In this document: positions 42,017-51,317 of the stretch, one piece after another
Position numbering within the stretch: position 1 is the stretch's first letter
Layout of the letters: each line of letters begins with the position of its first letter
From: Roseivirga spongicola
GTDB lineage: Bacteria > Bacteroidota > Bacteroidia > Cytophagales > Cyclobacteriaceae
DNA: 64,000 bases
Direction: 5' to 3'
Assembly (NCBI RefSeq): GCF_001592965.1
Contig: NZ_LRPC01000012.1
Coordinates: forward strand, 248,001-312,000
The notes under the pieces: model-generated
Database searches by the model: none
What the model was told of the DNA's origin: nothing
Seen by the model: only the letters and a program-made list of their open reading frames with translations
Position numbers and translations under genes: made by a program

Positions 42017-43343
42017 GAGAGTAAACGCTTTACTTCTGTTGCTGCTAACCACAGTTTCGGTTAGTGCTCAGGAACTATTTTCTCTTGAAGAGGCCATAAA
42101 GTATGCGCTTGAAAACAACGAGAATGTAAAAATAGCCAGAGTAAACACCAGTGATGCAGAGTCTCAGGTTGGGGAAACCCGAGCTGACGGACTTCCACAG
42201 ATCAATGCTCGTTTTGGCTATACGAATAATCCTACTTTGCAAAGTTCAATTTTAGATATCAGTAGGTTCGACCCTACGGTTCCTGAAGGAACTGAAGGCC
42301 GAATCGCTTTTGGAATAAAGAATCAAGGAGACTTGAATATAAATGCAACGCAAATGATTTGGGATGGATCATTCTTTATAGGATTAAAAGCCGCCAAAAT
42401 GCTCAGAGAAAAAGTTTTGGTAGACGAACAAAAGGCTGAACAAGACGTGCGTGAGCAAGTAATGAAGGCCTACTATATGGTTTTGGTGAATCAGGTGAGA
42501 ACCGAGCTTATCGAGATCAACATGACTACGCTCGATTCAACTTTAAGAGATACAAGGTTGCTTTATGAAAACGGATTTGCAGAGAAGATTGATGTGTCTC
42601 GTCTACAAGTTCAGTTAAACAATTTGGAGTCTGAAATGAGTGGGGTAGAACAGGCCATTTTGGCTAGCAAGAATATGCTAAAGCTTACAATGGGTATGCC
42701 TGTTGACTCTGAAATTGAATTGTCAGACGACCTAGAGACTTTCGACTTTAATTACTCTGCAGCAGAGATAGATGCTTACACTGTAGCCGATAGGTTGGAG
42801 GTTCAGCAGCTTGAATATTTGAAGCGACTGGCCGAACTGGATGTGAAGAACGTAAGGTCTCAGTATATCCCTAAAGTAAACTTAAGTGCTGCTTGGGGTA
42901 GAAATACTGGTAGTTCAACGTTTAGTGGTGTTTGGGAGTCTGACAGGTGGTTTTCGTATTCCAGTGTTGGGGTCAATGTTAGTATTCCGGTTTTCGATGG
43001 TTTGAGAAAGAAGTACACTGTTGAAAGAAAGCGCTATCAATTAGAAACGCTCAACTATCAATCTTCACTATTAACTAATAGCCTAAGACAGCAACTAATA
43101 GACGCTAAGAAGGCCCTAGATGTGAACCTTGAGAGACTTTCTGTTCAAGAAGATAATATGGAACTGGCTCAAGAAGTAGCTGATGTAACACGTGCAAAAT
43201 TTACGGAAGGAGTAGGTTCAAACTTAGAGCTGATAGATGCCGATCAGGCCTATAAAGTAGCTGAGATCAACTACTTAACCGCTTTATACGATGCCATTGT
43301 AGCAAAAATAGATTTAGACAAAGCCCTGGGCAAACTCAACTAA
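42000..43343 (+). CDS. TolC-family outer-membrane channel
   Basis: A 447-residue outer-membrane efflux protein with a signal peptide (about 1-23, cleaved after VSA). Two OEP repeats of long helices are visible, beginning LFSLEEAIKYALENNENVKIA (about 25-45) and the second half from VADRLEVQQLEYLKRLAELDVK (about 260-281). SAAWGRNTG-type strands form the barrel. It forms the trimeric exit duct for the RND pump encoded downstream. The start overlaps tetR by 17 bases, and 25 bases separate its stop from the adaptor gene. Confidence 0.94.
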   Translation: MKRSIRRVNALLLLLLTTVSVSAQELFSLEEAIKYALENNENVKIARVNTSDAESQVGETRADGLPQINARFGYTNNPTLQSSILDISRFDPTVPEGTEGRIAFGIKNQGDLNINATQMIWDGSFFIGLKAAKMLREKVLVDEQKAEQDVREQVMKAYYMVLVNQVRTELIEINMTTLDSTLRDTRLLYENGFAEKIDVSRLQVQLNNLESEMSGVEQAILASKNMLKLTMGMPVDSEIELSDDLETFDFNYSAAEIDAYTVADRLEVQQLEYLKRLAELDVKNVRSQYIPKVNLSAAWGRNTGSSTFSGVWESDRWFSYSSVGVNVSIPVFDGLRKKYTVERKRYQLETLNYQSSLLTNSLRQQLIDAKKALDVNLERLSVQEDNMELAQEVADVTRAKFTEGVGSNLELIDADQAYKVAEINYLTALYDAIVAKIDLDKALGKLN

Positions 43344-43368
43344 AACAACAACTAGAAAAACTAAAGAA

Positions 43369-44508
43369 ATGAAATCATTAAAAATCTCCACGCTAATCAT
43401 GCTAGCCACTCTAGTTGTAGTGAGCTGCGGAAAAGATACCGACTCTTTGGAGGGTAAAAAAGCTAGACTTGAGGCTGCTCGTACTGAAATGAGGGCTTTA
43501 GAAACTGAGGTAAAGGAGCTAGAAAAGGCTATTGCGGCTGAAGATCCTTCTTTTGGAAAAGCTGAAGAGGCTTCTGAGCTTGTAACCACAGTGCCAGCAA
43601 CAAAGACCGATTTCGAACATAAAATTGAGGTAAGAGGTAATGTACAGTCTAGAACCAATGTTTACATCAGTGCGGAAACAATGGGCCAGCTTACAGCACT
43701 CAATATTGTAGAGGGACAATACGTGAACAAAGGTCAGGTATTGGCAACCATAGATTCAGAGTCTATAGAAAAGAATATAGCAGAGGTTGAAAATCAGTTG
43801 GAGTTTGCTACTACAGTTTTCGAAAAAAGAGAAAGACTTTGGAAGCAAAATATCGGTACCGAGATAGATTATCTGCAAGCCAAAAACAATAAAGAGTCTT
43901 TAGAAAAGTCTCTCGAAACGTTAAATACTCAATTAGATAAGACTAAGATTAAAGCTCCATTTTCTGGAACCGTAGAAGAAGTGCCTGTAAGTGCGGGTCA
44001 AATTGTTCAGCCAGGAACTCCAGTAGCATTCTTAGTGAGTAATCAGAATATGTATATCAACGCAGAAATTTCTGAGGCTTACATCGGCAAGTTCGAAAGA
44101 GGCGATGAAGTAACTGTTTCATTTCCGTCTCTAGGAAAGACATACCAGTCTACTATTGCTTCAATTGGTAGTGTTATCAATCAGGCTAGCAGAACTTTTA
44201 CTGTAGAAGTAAAGCTGCCTAACGATAAAGATTTGCTTAAAACTAACTTGGTAGCAGTACTAAAAATGACCGACTATGAGGCAGAAGATGCTGTGGTAAT
44301 TCCATCTAGAATTATTCAAGAAGACCTAGACGGCAACTTCGTTTACCTAGTAGAAGGTGGTAAAAAGGCCAAGAAAGTACACGTAAAACTTGGTTACTCA
44401 TATGACAATAAAACCGAGGTACTTTCAGGATTGTCTGGTGGAGAAGCTGTTGTAGATAAGGGCAATAGAATTATTGCAGACGGAACGGTTGTAAGTGTTC
44501 AAAACTAA
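43369..44508 (+). CDS. RND periplasmic adaptor (membrane-fusion protein)
   Basis: A 379-residue lipoprotein adaptor: signal ending VVVSC (C20). An unusual coiled segment directly after the anchor (about 25-60, LEGKKARLEAARTEMRALETEVKELEKAI split by normal text) precedes the lipoyl half GNVQSRTNVYISAE. The helical hairpin spans about 128-185 (ENQLEFATTVFEKRERLWKQN), followed by the second lipoyl half KAPFSGTVEEVPVSAGQIV and a beta-barrel. It links the RND permease to the TolC channel. 25 bases from tolC, 21 bases from the pump gene. Confidence 0.94.
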   Translation: MKSLKISTLIMLATLVVVSCGKDTDSLEGKKARLEAARTEMRALETEVKELEKAIAAEDPSFGKAEEASELVTTVPATKTDFEHKIEVRGNVQSRTNVYISAETMGQLTALNIVEGQYVNKGQVLATIDSESIEKNIAEVENQLEFATTVFEKRERLWKQNIGTEIDYLQAKNNKESLEKSLETLNTQLDKTKIKAPFSGTVEEVPVSAGQIVQPGTPVAFLVSNQNMYINAEISEAYIGKFERGDEVTVSFPSLGKTYQSTIASIGSVINQASRTFTVEVKLPNDKDLLKTNLVAVLKMTDYEAEDAVVIPSRIIQEDLDGNFVYLVEGGKKAKKVHVKLGYSYDNKTEVLSGLSGGEAVVDKGNRIIADGTVVSVQN

Positions 44509-44529
44509 TTGGGAGTTAACCATTAAAGT

Positions 44530-47500
44530 ATGTCAAACGAAAATCAAAACAGAGTCGTAGACAAAGAGTTTGGCTTAACCTCCTTGTCTTTAAGAAATAA
44601 GATTACGGTCTATGTGCTGACTCTTATTATTGTGGCTGCTGGTGTGTATTCATACATTACTCTACCAAAAGAAAATTTTCCGGAAGTAGAGCAGCCAACT
44701 GTTTACGTGAGTACAGCTCACCCCGGTAACTCTCCAGAAGATATTGAAAGTCTCATTACTAGAGAGTTAGAGAAAGAAATCAATACTATTGAAGGAGTAG
44801 ATAATATTCAATCTACTTCAGTTCAAGATTTCTCCGCCATTGTTATCGAGTTCCAAGTGGGAGTAGATGTAGATGAGGCCGTAATAGATGTGAAAGATGC
44901 GGTAGATAGAGCAAAGTCTGAGCTTCCGAGCGATTTGAAAACTGACCCTTCAGTAATCAAATTTAGTTTTTCTGAGAACTTCCCAATTCTGAATATCAAC
45001 CTAACCGACCCTAGCAAGAGCTTAGATGAGTTAAATGATATTGCTGAATATCTGGAAGATGAGATTGAGGAGCTAGGTGAAGTGTCTAAAGCTAACATTG
45101 TTGGAGTAGATGAGAAGGAAGTTGAAATTAAGGTAGATCCATTCAAGCTTGAGGCAAGAAAAGTAACCTTTGCCGATATTGAGAATGCCATTTCTGCTGA
45201 AAATCTTACGCTTTCTGGTGGTAATGTGGTTGCCGATGGCTTAAGGAGAAACGTGAGAATTATTGGTGAGTATGATGATCCATATGAAATGGAGGATCTC
45301 ATTATCAGTAATGAAAACGGGAATATTGTATACCTAAAAGATGTGGCATCAGTTGAGTTTGGTTATAAAGACAGACAGAACTATGCTCGTTTAGATCTTA
45401 ACCCTGTAGTGAAGGTTGACGTGATGAAGAGAAGCGGTGAAAACCTGCTTACTGCTACAGATAAAATCATGGCTATTATTTCCGATGCGCAGGAGAGTGG
45501 CCAAATTCCTGAAACAACAACGGTTACCATCACAAATGATCAGTCTAAAGATACAAGGGAGCAAGTAAGTAGTTTGGGTAATAACATCATTTTCGGTGTT
45601 ATTCTAGTAGTAACTGTATTGCTTTTCTTCTTAGGAACTAAGAACTCACTCTTTGTGGGTATGGCCATTCCGTTGTCAATGTTCATGGCCCTAATGATCT
45701 TAGGTCTTGCCGGAATTACCATTAACACCATGACGCTCTTCGGTCTTATTATGGCCCTTGGTATGTTGGTAGATAACGGTATTGTGGTTGTAGAGAACGT
45801 TTACCGTTTGATGGAAGAAGGACTAAGCCCAATGGCTGCTACAAGACGTGGTGTGGGTGAAGTGGCACTTCCTATTATTTCATCTACTGCAACAACTTTG
45901 GCGGCCTTTATTCCTTTGGCGTTCTGGCCAGGTATTATCGGTGAGTTTATGTTGTACTTACCATTGACGTTGATTATTACTTTAGGCTCATCATTGTTCG
46001 TTGCCCTGGTAATTAACCCAGTGTTCATCTCAAGCTTTATGAGGCTCGATGGTAAGAGGGTTTATAATCATAAGAAAATTATTATCAGGTCGGGTATAGC
46101 TATTGTTGCTGGTTTAGTATTCGCATTTGTAATAGGTGTTATTCCATTCGGAAACTTGCTAATGCTAATTGGTGTCATTACCCTTCTAAATGTTTACGTC
46201 TTAGGGCCTATTTCTAGAAGGTTCCAAGCGGGTTTCTTACCTGCTATTGAATCTAGATACGAGAAAATTCTTAAGTCAGCAGTTAGAAATCCAGGGTGGT
46301 ATTTGTCAGGTTCATTTGTGTTGCTTTTTGTATCACTGGGAATTTTTGCGGCTAACTCGCCAAACGTGTTGTTCTTCCCTGAGAATGAGCCGAAGTATGT
46401 AAATGTTTTTGTTGAATTCCCCGTAGGAACCGATATTGAAACCACTAACGATTTCGCTAAAGACATAGAAGCTCAGGTAATTGAGATTGTAAAGCCTTAT
46501 GAAAGCGTAGTAGAGTCAGTGTCTACAAACGTAAGCCAAGGAGCTGCAGACCCGAACGACCCAACCGCAGTTGGTCAGTCGGAAGAGCCTCATAAGGCGA
46601 GAATCACTGTGAACTTTATTGAGAGTAAGCTAAGAGGTGATATCGATACGAAAGACGTAATGAACGATATCCGATCTCAGGTAGACCTTCAGCCAGGTGT
46701 TACCTTAACGGTTGATAAAGATGCGGCTGGTCCACCTACAGGTAAGCCAATTAACCTTGAGCTAATTGGTGAAGACTTAGAAACTCTCATTAGACTAAGT
46801 GAAGATATTCAGCAAGAAATTGCAGCTTCAGGCATTAGAGGAATTGAGAGACTAAAGAGTTCTCTTGAGTTAGGCAAGCCTGAGCTTATCGTAGATATTG
46901 ATAGAGACAATGCTAGAAGATTCGGCCTGTCTACTTATTCAATAGCCAATGAAATTAGAACAGCTCTTTTTGGTAAAGAGGTTTCTAAGTTCAAAGAAGG
47001 TGAAGATAGCTATGAGGTAAATATTCGATTGAATCAGGACTACAGATATGATATCGATGCTTTAATGAACAAAAATATCACTTTCCGTGATCAAGGTTCA
47101 GGAAAGCTAGTACAGGTGCCAATTTCTTCTGTTGCCGATGTTCGTTATGGTTCTACTTACGGTTCAATCAAAAGAAAGGACTTAGACAGAGTGGTAACCT
47201 TGAGTTCAAACGTGCTAGCTGGTTACAACGCAACTGAAATTACTTCAGAATTGGAGGTGCTAATGGCCGATTACGATATGCCTTCTGGTTATAGCTATGC
47301 CTTTACTGGTGAGCAGCAAGAACAGGCAGAGAACATGGCCTTTCTTTCGAAAGCACTTTTAATTGCAGTGTTCATGATCTTCTTAATCATTGTTTCTCAG
47401 TTTAATAAGATCACCGCTCCTTTCATTATTATGGTTTCGGTACTATTGAGTACAGTTGGTGTATTCCTTGGCTTGGTTATCTTCAATATGGAATTCGTAG

Positions 47501-48006
47501 TGATTATGACTATGGTTGGTATTATCGCTCTGGCAGGTATTGTGGTAAACAATGCTATCGTACTTATTGATTTTATTGAGCTAACAAGGAAAAGAAGACG
47601 TCAAGAATTGGGGCTTGAAGAAGATGCGAGACTACCAATGAATGAGATATTAGACTCTATTATTATTGCAGGTAAAACAAGGCTACGTCCGGTAATTCTT
47701 ACTGCAGTTACTACAATTCTTGGTCTAGTGCCTTTGGCAGTAGGTTTGAATATAGATTTTATAGGCGCTTTCATGACCTATAATGCCGATTTCTATGTTG
47801 GTGGAGATAATGTGATCTTCTGGGGTCCAATGTCTTGGACTATAATTTTCGGACTTACGTTTGCCACTTTCTTCACACTAATTATTGTGCCTACAGCTTA
47901 TTTAATAGCAGATAAAATGATGGTACGAATTGATAAGTGGAGAGGAAAAGTAACGGTTGTAGATATGACTGATCATTCTGGCGACTCGAAAGAGGTTTTG
48001 GCCTGA
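44530..48006 (+). CDS. RND-family efflux permease
   Basis: An 1158-residue inner-membrane proton-driven pump, longer than AcrB (about 1050). It shows 12 helices in two halves, each with a large periplasmic porter domain (TAHPGNSPEDIESLITRELE early in the first). TM4 has LGMLVDNGIVVVENVYRLMEE; AcrB has two adjacent aspartates here and this protein keeps the first and has Asn next. The second half repeats the pattern with VGIIALAGIVVNNAIVLID. An insertion with a soluble tail (KRRRQELGLEEDARL) lies in a C-terminal loop. Substrate unknown; drug, lipid or metal export all possible. Confidence 0.93.
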   Translation: MSNENQNRVVDKEFGLTSLSLRNKITVYVLTLIIVAAGVYSYITLPKENFPEVEQPTVYVSTAHPGNSPEDIESLITRELEKEINTIEGVDNIQSTSVQDFSAIVIEFQVGVDVDEAVIDVKDAVDRAKSELPSDLKTDPSVIKFSFSENFPILNINLTDPSKSLDELNDIAEYLEDEIEELGEVSKANIVGVDEKEVEIKVDPFKLEARKVTFADIENAISAENLTLSGGNVVADGLRRNVRIIGEYDDPYEMEDLIISNENGNIVYLKDVASVEFGYKDRQNYARLDLNPVVKVDVMKRSGENLLTATDKIMAIISDAQESGQIPETTTVTITNDQSKDTREQVSSLGNNIIFGVILVVTVLLFFLGTKNSLFVGMAIPLSMFMALMILGLAGITINTMTLFGLIMALGMLVDNGIVVVENVYRLMEEGLSPMAATRRGVGEVALPIISSTATTLAAFIPLAFWPGIIGEFMLYLPLTLIITLGSSLFVALVINPVFISSFMRLDGKRVYNHKKIIIRSGIAIVAGLVFAFVIGVIPFGNLLMLIGVITLLNVYVLGPISRRFQAGFLPAIESRYEKILKSAVRNPGWYLSGSFVLLFVSLGIFAANSPNVLFFPENEPKYVNVFVEFPVGTDIETTNDFAKDIEAQVIEIVKPYESVVESVSTNVSQGAADPNDPTAVGQSEEPHKARITVNFIESKLRGDIDTKDVMNDIRSQVDLQPGVTLTVDKDAAGPPTGKPINLELIGEDLETLIRLSEDIQQEIAASGIRGIERLKSSLELGKPELIVDIDRDNARRFGLSTYSIANEIRTALFGKEVSKFKEGEDSYEVNIRLNQDYRYDIDALMNKNITFRDQGSGKLVQVPISSVADVRYGSTYGSIKRKDLDRVVTLSSNVLAGYNATEITSELEVLMADYDMPSGYSYAFTGEQQEQAENMAFLSKALLIAVFMIFLIIVSQFNKITAPFIIMVSVLLSTVGVFLGLVIFNMEFVVIMTMVGIIALAGIVVNNAIVLIDFIELTRKRRRQELGLEEDARLPMNEILDSIIIAGKTRLRPVILTAVTTILGLVPLAVGLNIDFIGAFMTYNADFYVGGDNVIFWGPMSWTIIFGLTFATFFTLIIVPTAYLIADKMMVRIDKWRGKVTVVDMTDHSGDSKEVLA

Positions 48007-48082
48007 TGTTTGTAACTAAAAATAACGTGGTGATTAGATTCCCTGAAAATGGGAATCGTTCATAGTTAAGGTTGATTTGGTG

Positions 48083-48115
48083 GCTCCTGGGGTGGTTCCC
48101 AGGAGCTCTTTTTTT
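48083..48115 (+). terminator. Terminator of the efflux operon
   Basis: GCTCCTGGG, six bases, CCCAGGAGC (48083-48106) followed by TCTTTTTTT. Nothing else recognisable lies in the 289-base gap 48007-48295. Confidence 0.88.
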
Positions 48116-48295
48116 GCTTTTTAAGCCTTACTTATGAAGATATCTCAGATTTGACCAGATTAGGATTTGGTTTGGAGTGAGGATTTAGGGTATATCACTT
48201 CTTAGCCTTTTGTTCTAAAGCTGCTAGTGGCTTCCAGTGTCTATTAAGTGAAGTGCTAGAAATGAATTTTTACAGTGATGTCAGTTCTTTGTTGA

Positions 48296-48622
48296 TCACT
48301 CACTATACTTCTTCCTAAACTCTACTTTAAGTAACTGGCGCTCAATAATCATTTTAGTGATAACAGATGCCGGGTTGTCTGTTGAGGCTGCCAAAGCTTC
48401 TTTTAACTTGTCTTCAGAGACATCTATCCTGTAAAGTGCGTTAACCAATTGCGGGAAGTCTTTTGCTAATAAGTTTTCTACCACACGCATAATGCTTAGA
48501 AAAGCTTCATCGTAGGTATAGTCTTTCTTATTTGCCAATTGCAAATAGTCTTTATCTAGCTGAAAATCTTTCTCAAAAAGCTTGAGTCCTTGTTTGATGT
48601 CTTTAGGATTGTGCATTTCCAA
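48296..48622 (-). CDS. Small conserved helical protein of unknown function
   Basis: A 108-residue cytoplasmic protein, highly charged and mostly helical: IKQGLKLFEKDFQLDKDYLQLANKK, then VVENLLAKDFPQLVNALYRIDVSEDKLKEAL. No catalytic motif and no signal peptide. The ATG at 48616 two codons later is equally possible. I recall short proteins of this type in Bacteroidota but no function. It is separated by a terminator from the DUF5606 gene upstream. Confidence 0.6.
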   Translation of the reverse strand: MEMHNPKDIKQGLKLFEKDFQLDKDYLQLANKKDYTYDEAFLSIMRVVENLLAKDFPQLVNALYRIDVSEDKLKEALAASTDNPASVITKMIIERQLLKVEFRKKYSE

Positions 48623-48670
48623 AATTAGGCGATAGGTCTTTTTTGTTGATTAGGTCTGTATTAAGAAAAC

Positions 48671-48696
48671 GAAAAATGCCACCGATTGAGGTGGCA
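48671..48696 (-). terminator. Terminator of the DUF5606 gene
   Basis: TGCCACC, six bases, GGTGGCA stem (48677-48696), followed on the minus strand by TTTTTCGTTTTC. Confidence 0.85.
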
Positions 48697-48750
48697 CTTG
48701 CTGATTTTTCTTTTTTAAGTGACCTTAAATTTGCTTTAAGGTATGAGGTA

Positions 48751-49212
48751 TTACTCCGCTTCTTTCTCTTTAGAAGCTTCTTGATTCTCTTCATCTTTCA
48801 TGAAAGAGTCTGGGTCAATCTCAGCCAAAAGGTTATACCAAGTGATCAATTTCTTGATATCAGAAACATACACCCTGTCCTCATCATAATCAGGTAAAAT
48901 GTGCTTAAGGAATGACTTTAACTCCTCTGCATCAGAGTTTTTAGTCAAGCCAGTGTCACCATCAAACTCCTCATGAATCTTTCTCATTACATCAATAAGT
49001 GGGGTAGAACCCTCTTGTGTATGAGTGTAGATCGAAATCTCAGAAAGAATTGAAACTCGGGCATCGGCACCAACTACCAATTTGGTCTTTTTACCGTCTA
49101 ACGATTCTAGAATAACTCCGGCTTTCGATGGTTTCAGTACTTTAAACAATCCACCTTTTCCGGCAACTGCTGCTATCTCTCCAAAATTCATATTATATAT
49201 ATTTTGCGGCAA
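48751..49212 (-). CDS. DUF5606 family protein
   Basis: A 153-residue cytoplasmic protein. The N-terminal ~55 residues form a small beta barrel (FGEIAAVAGKGGLFKVL, GVILESLDGKKTKLVVG), then a linker with YTHTQEGSTPLIDVMRKIHEEF and an acidic helical tail (PDYDEDRVYVSDIKKLITWYNLL, ending in EAEs). The pattern is that of a conserved Bacteroidota family whose function is unknown. It is a single gene with a strong terminator, oriented like engB. Confidence 0.75.
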   Translation of the reverse strand: MPQNIYNMNFGEIAAVAGKGGLFKVLKPSKAGVILESLDGKKTKLVVGADARVSILSEISIYTHTQEGSTPLIDVMRKIHEEFDGDTGLTKNSDAEELKSFLKHILPDYDEDRVYVSDIKKLITWYNLLAEIDPDSFMKDEENQEASKEKEAE

Positions 49213-49248
49213 AGTAAGTTTTAGTCTTTCCGAAATTCAAACAAAAAC

Positions 49249-49839
49249 TCAATTTTCAAGAAGAGTCTGAATGTATTCGGTCAATTCATCTTTACCATGT
49301 CCTGTTTCTGAGGAAGTTAAGAAGAACATAGGTAACTCTTCCCAGGTCTGTTTCATCACTTTCCTAAACTTAGCCATGTTCTGTTGGCCTTTGTTTATAG
49401 ACTGCTTGTCGGCTTTAGTGAAAACCAAAGCGAAGGGTACTCCATTTTCTCCCAACCAATTGATGAATTCCAGATCAATCTTCTGAGGGTCTAATCTTGA
49501 ATCTATCAATACAAAAACGATTTGAAGACTTTCTCTATGTACCAGATAATCTTCGATCATAATGGCCCATTCGCTACGAGTTTTTTTGCTCGTTTTAGCA
49601 TAGCCATAACCAGGTAAATCAACCAAGTACCACTCTTCATCTATCAGAAAATGGTTTATTAACTGTGTCTTTCCAGGTTTTCCAGAAGTTTTGGCCAAGC
49701 CTTTTCTTCCCGCCAACATGTTAATGAGTGATGATTTACCCACATTCGAGCGGCCTATAAAAGCTATTTCGAACTTATCTGGTTTTGGGCATTGGTTGTA
49801 GCTCGGGCTACTGATTAGGTATGTTGCTTTTTCAAACAT
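49249..49839 (-). CDS. engB: Ribosome biogenesis GTPase EngB (YihA/YsxC)
   Basis: A 196-residue GTPase needed for assembly of the large ribosomal subunit. The G domain has GRSNVGKSSLIN (29-40), the switch with KPGKTQLINHF, the G3 motif DLPGYGYAK, and the base-recognition TKAD. EngB is normally about 200 residues. I start at 49839 (MFEKATYLIS), which matches the family; the open frame reaches 49941 but the added 34 residues look like non-coding sequence. Confidence 0.95.
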   Translation of the reverse strand: MFEKATYLISSPSYNQCPKPDKFEIAFIGRSNVGKSSLINMLAGRKGLAKTSGKPGKTQLINHFLIDEEWYLVDLPGYGYAKTSKKTRSEWAIMIEDYLVHRESLQIVFVLIDSRLDPQKIDLEFINWLGENGVPFALVFTKADKQSINKGQQNMAKFRKVMKQTWEELPMFFLTSSETGHGKDELTEYIQTLLEN

Positions 49840-50027
49840 GCTGCAATTTAGGGCTATTAATCGTTTTAAATGAATAATTGTACTCCGATAGCTTTGAGGA
49901 ACTCTATTCATAATGCATTCTATAGAAAAGCCTTGATTCAAAGCTGCTATACAGGTCTGGCAGAGGTAGATAGAAATCTATCGGGCTGACGTCTCCCAAA
50001 GAGGTCACAGCCTTAATCGCTCTCAGT

Positions 50028-50057
50028 TTTGCTTTCCTTCTTAAACCTGTACCTTTG
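50028..50057 (+). promoter_or_regulatory. Bacteroidota-type promoter of the FKBP gene
   Basis: TTTG at 50028-50031, 18 bases, perfect TACCTTTG at 50050-50057. Transcription should start near 50064, 34 bases before the ATG at 50098, which excludes the longer reading frame from 50029. Confidence 0.75.
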
Positions 50058-50097
50058 CAAATCCTTGATATTGAGGAGAAATCAAAAACAGATAATT

Positions 50098-50526
50098 ATG
50101 CCTAAAGCAAAAGCAGGTGATAGTGTTAAAGTTCACTATACCGGTAAGTTAAAAGACGGAACCGTTTTCGATTCATCAGAAGGAAGAGAGCCATTGGCTT
50201 TCCAGGTTGGCGCTGGTCAGATGATTAAGGGATTCGATGCCGCAGTAGACGGAATGGAAGTAGGAGATACCAAAACAGCTGAAATACCTGCAGCTGAAGC
50301 ATATGGCGAGGCTCGTCAAGATTTAATCTTTGATGTGCCGAAGAGCAATTTGCCTGAAGATTTAAAGCCTGAAGTAGGTCAGCAATTGGCAATGAGCCAG
50401 CCAAATGGTCAGCAAGTACCTGTTACAGTAAAGGAAGTTGAAGAAGATAAAGTAATCATTGATGCTAATCATCAATTAGCGGGTAAAGACTTGATTTTCG
50501 ATATCCAGTTGGTGGAAATTGGTTAA
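50098..50526 (+). CDS. FKBP-type peptidyl-prolyl isomerase (SlyD-like)
   Basis: About 142 residues. AGDSVKVHYTGKLKDGTVFDSS (split reading: AGDSVKVHYTGKL, KDGTVFDSS) opens the FKBP domain, and GAGQMIKGFDAAVDGMEVGD is the proline-pocket motif. An inserted flap-like segment (AEAYGEARQDLIFDVPKSN to QVPVTVKEV, ~65-120) matches SlyD-type chaperone-isomerases. It lacks the His-rich metal tail. The start at 50098 is set by the promoter; the frame upstream would translate the promoter. It has its own terminator. Confidence 0.93.
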   Translation: MPKAKAGDSVKVHYTGKLKDGTVFDSSEGREPLAFQVGAGQMIKGFDAAVDGMEVGDTKTAEIPAAEAYGEARQDLIFDVPKSNLPEDLKPEVGQQLAMSQPNGQQVPVTVKEVEEDKVIIDANHQLAGKDLIFDIQLVEIG

Positions 50527-50550
50527 GTCTAGCTTAAAACAGATATGACT

Positions 50551-50578
50551 AAAGCTGCTATTTTATGGCAGCTTTTTC
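50551..50578 (+). terminator. Terminator of the FKBP gene
   Basis: AAAGCTGC, nine bases, GCAGCTTT followed by TTTC, 25 bases after the stop. Confidence 0.85.
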
Positions 50579-50586
50579 TATGCGCT

Positions 50587-51183
50587 TCACTTATACTTTT
50601 TTTGAAATTCGCTAATCATGGTGTGAAGCGTTTCCTCTTGTCCAACCATCTCATTTATAATTAAATTCAATTGAATTAGGGTGGTTTCTAGGTTTTCAAT
50701 TTTGTGAGTGTCTCTGTCCATATAAATGTCAAGGAATTTACCCGTTATGTTCTCCATCAGAATATCTTGGAGGCTATAAATTCTGGTAAGCTGTTGAACT
50801 TGTTCAAATTCAATTTCAGAGGCTATGTTTGTGGACTTTGCTGCCTCCCAAGCGGTTTTGGTAAGTAATACGTCTATCAAATTATTGCCATCAGTTATAA
50901 TTTCAAAGTCTATTCTGCCAGAGGCCTTCAACTCACTTCTAACACTATCATTTGGATCAGATACCATTTTTCTTAGCCTCTCTCTTGCTTTGCCGTGATA
51001 ATATATCCAGCTAGTAAGTATGTCTTTATTATCAGATAATTCTTGGTGTATGTATTCCAAGGCTTTTTCTTTCTCTTTTCTAGTTTTTTGATTTTCAGCT
51101 ACTTGGCTTAAGAATAGGGCAAAAAGAACACTGAAAACAATAAGCACTCCTTCGATAAACAGCTTTTTGGTCTGAACTTTCAT
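50587..51183 (-). CDS. Single-pass membrane protein of unknown function
   Basis: About 198 residues from the ATG at 51183. The N-terminal KKLFIEGVLIVFSVLFALFLSQ is a single membrane helix (about 5-26) followed by basic KTRKEKEKALEYIHQELSDNKD. That order, helix, RxxKEKxxALxxI-EL, resembles DUF6090-type Bacteroidota membrane proteins, but I cannot confirm it. The rest is helical with no catalytic motif. An in-frame ATG at 51216 would add 11 residues. Convergent with the FKBP gene, divergent from ubiE. Confidence 0.65.
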   Translation of the reverse strand: MKVQTKKLFIEGVLIVFSVLFALFLSQVAENQKTRKEKEKALEYIHQELSDNKDILTSWIYYHGKARERLRKMVSDPNDSVRSELKASGRIDFEIITDGNNLIDVLLTKTAWEAAKSTNIASEIEFEQVQQLTRIYSLQDILMENITGKFLDIYMDRDTHKIENLETTLIQLNLIINEMVGQEETLHTMISEFQKKYK

Positions 51184-51317
51184 GTACCTGAATATAATAT
51201 TAATAGAGGAATGCATTCAAAGATATTCCGTCTAATGGCATTTTACCTTAAGCTTTTCCTAACAATCTTCTTAATCCCCCTGTTTCCTTCGTATTATTGC
51301 ATCCTAATTTGAGGCAG

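Noticed and set aside
44823-45302. Long minus-strand frame of 159 codons inside the RND pump gene
   Set aside because: Serine-rich antisense shadow of a strongly supported gene.
49969-49982. GATAGAAATCTATC palindrome between engB and FKBP genes as an operator
   Set aside because: Short, without a regulator or second copy nearby; could occur by chance.
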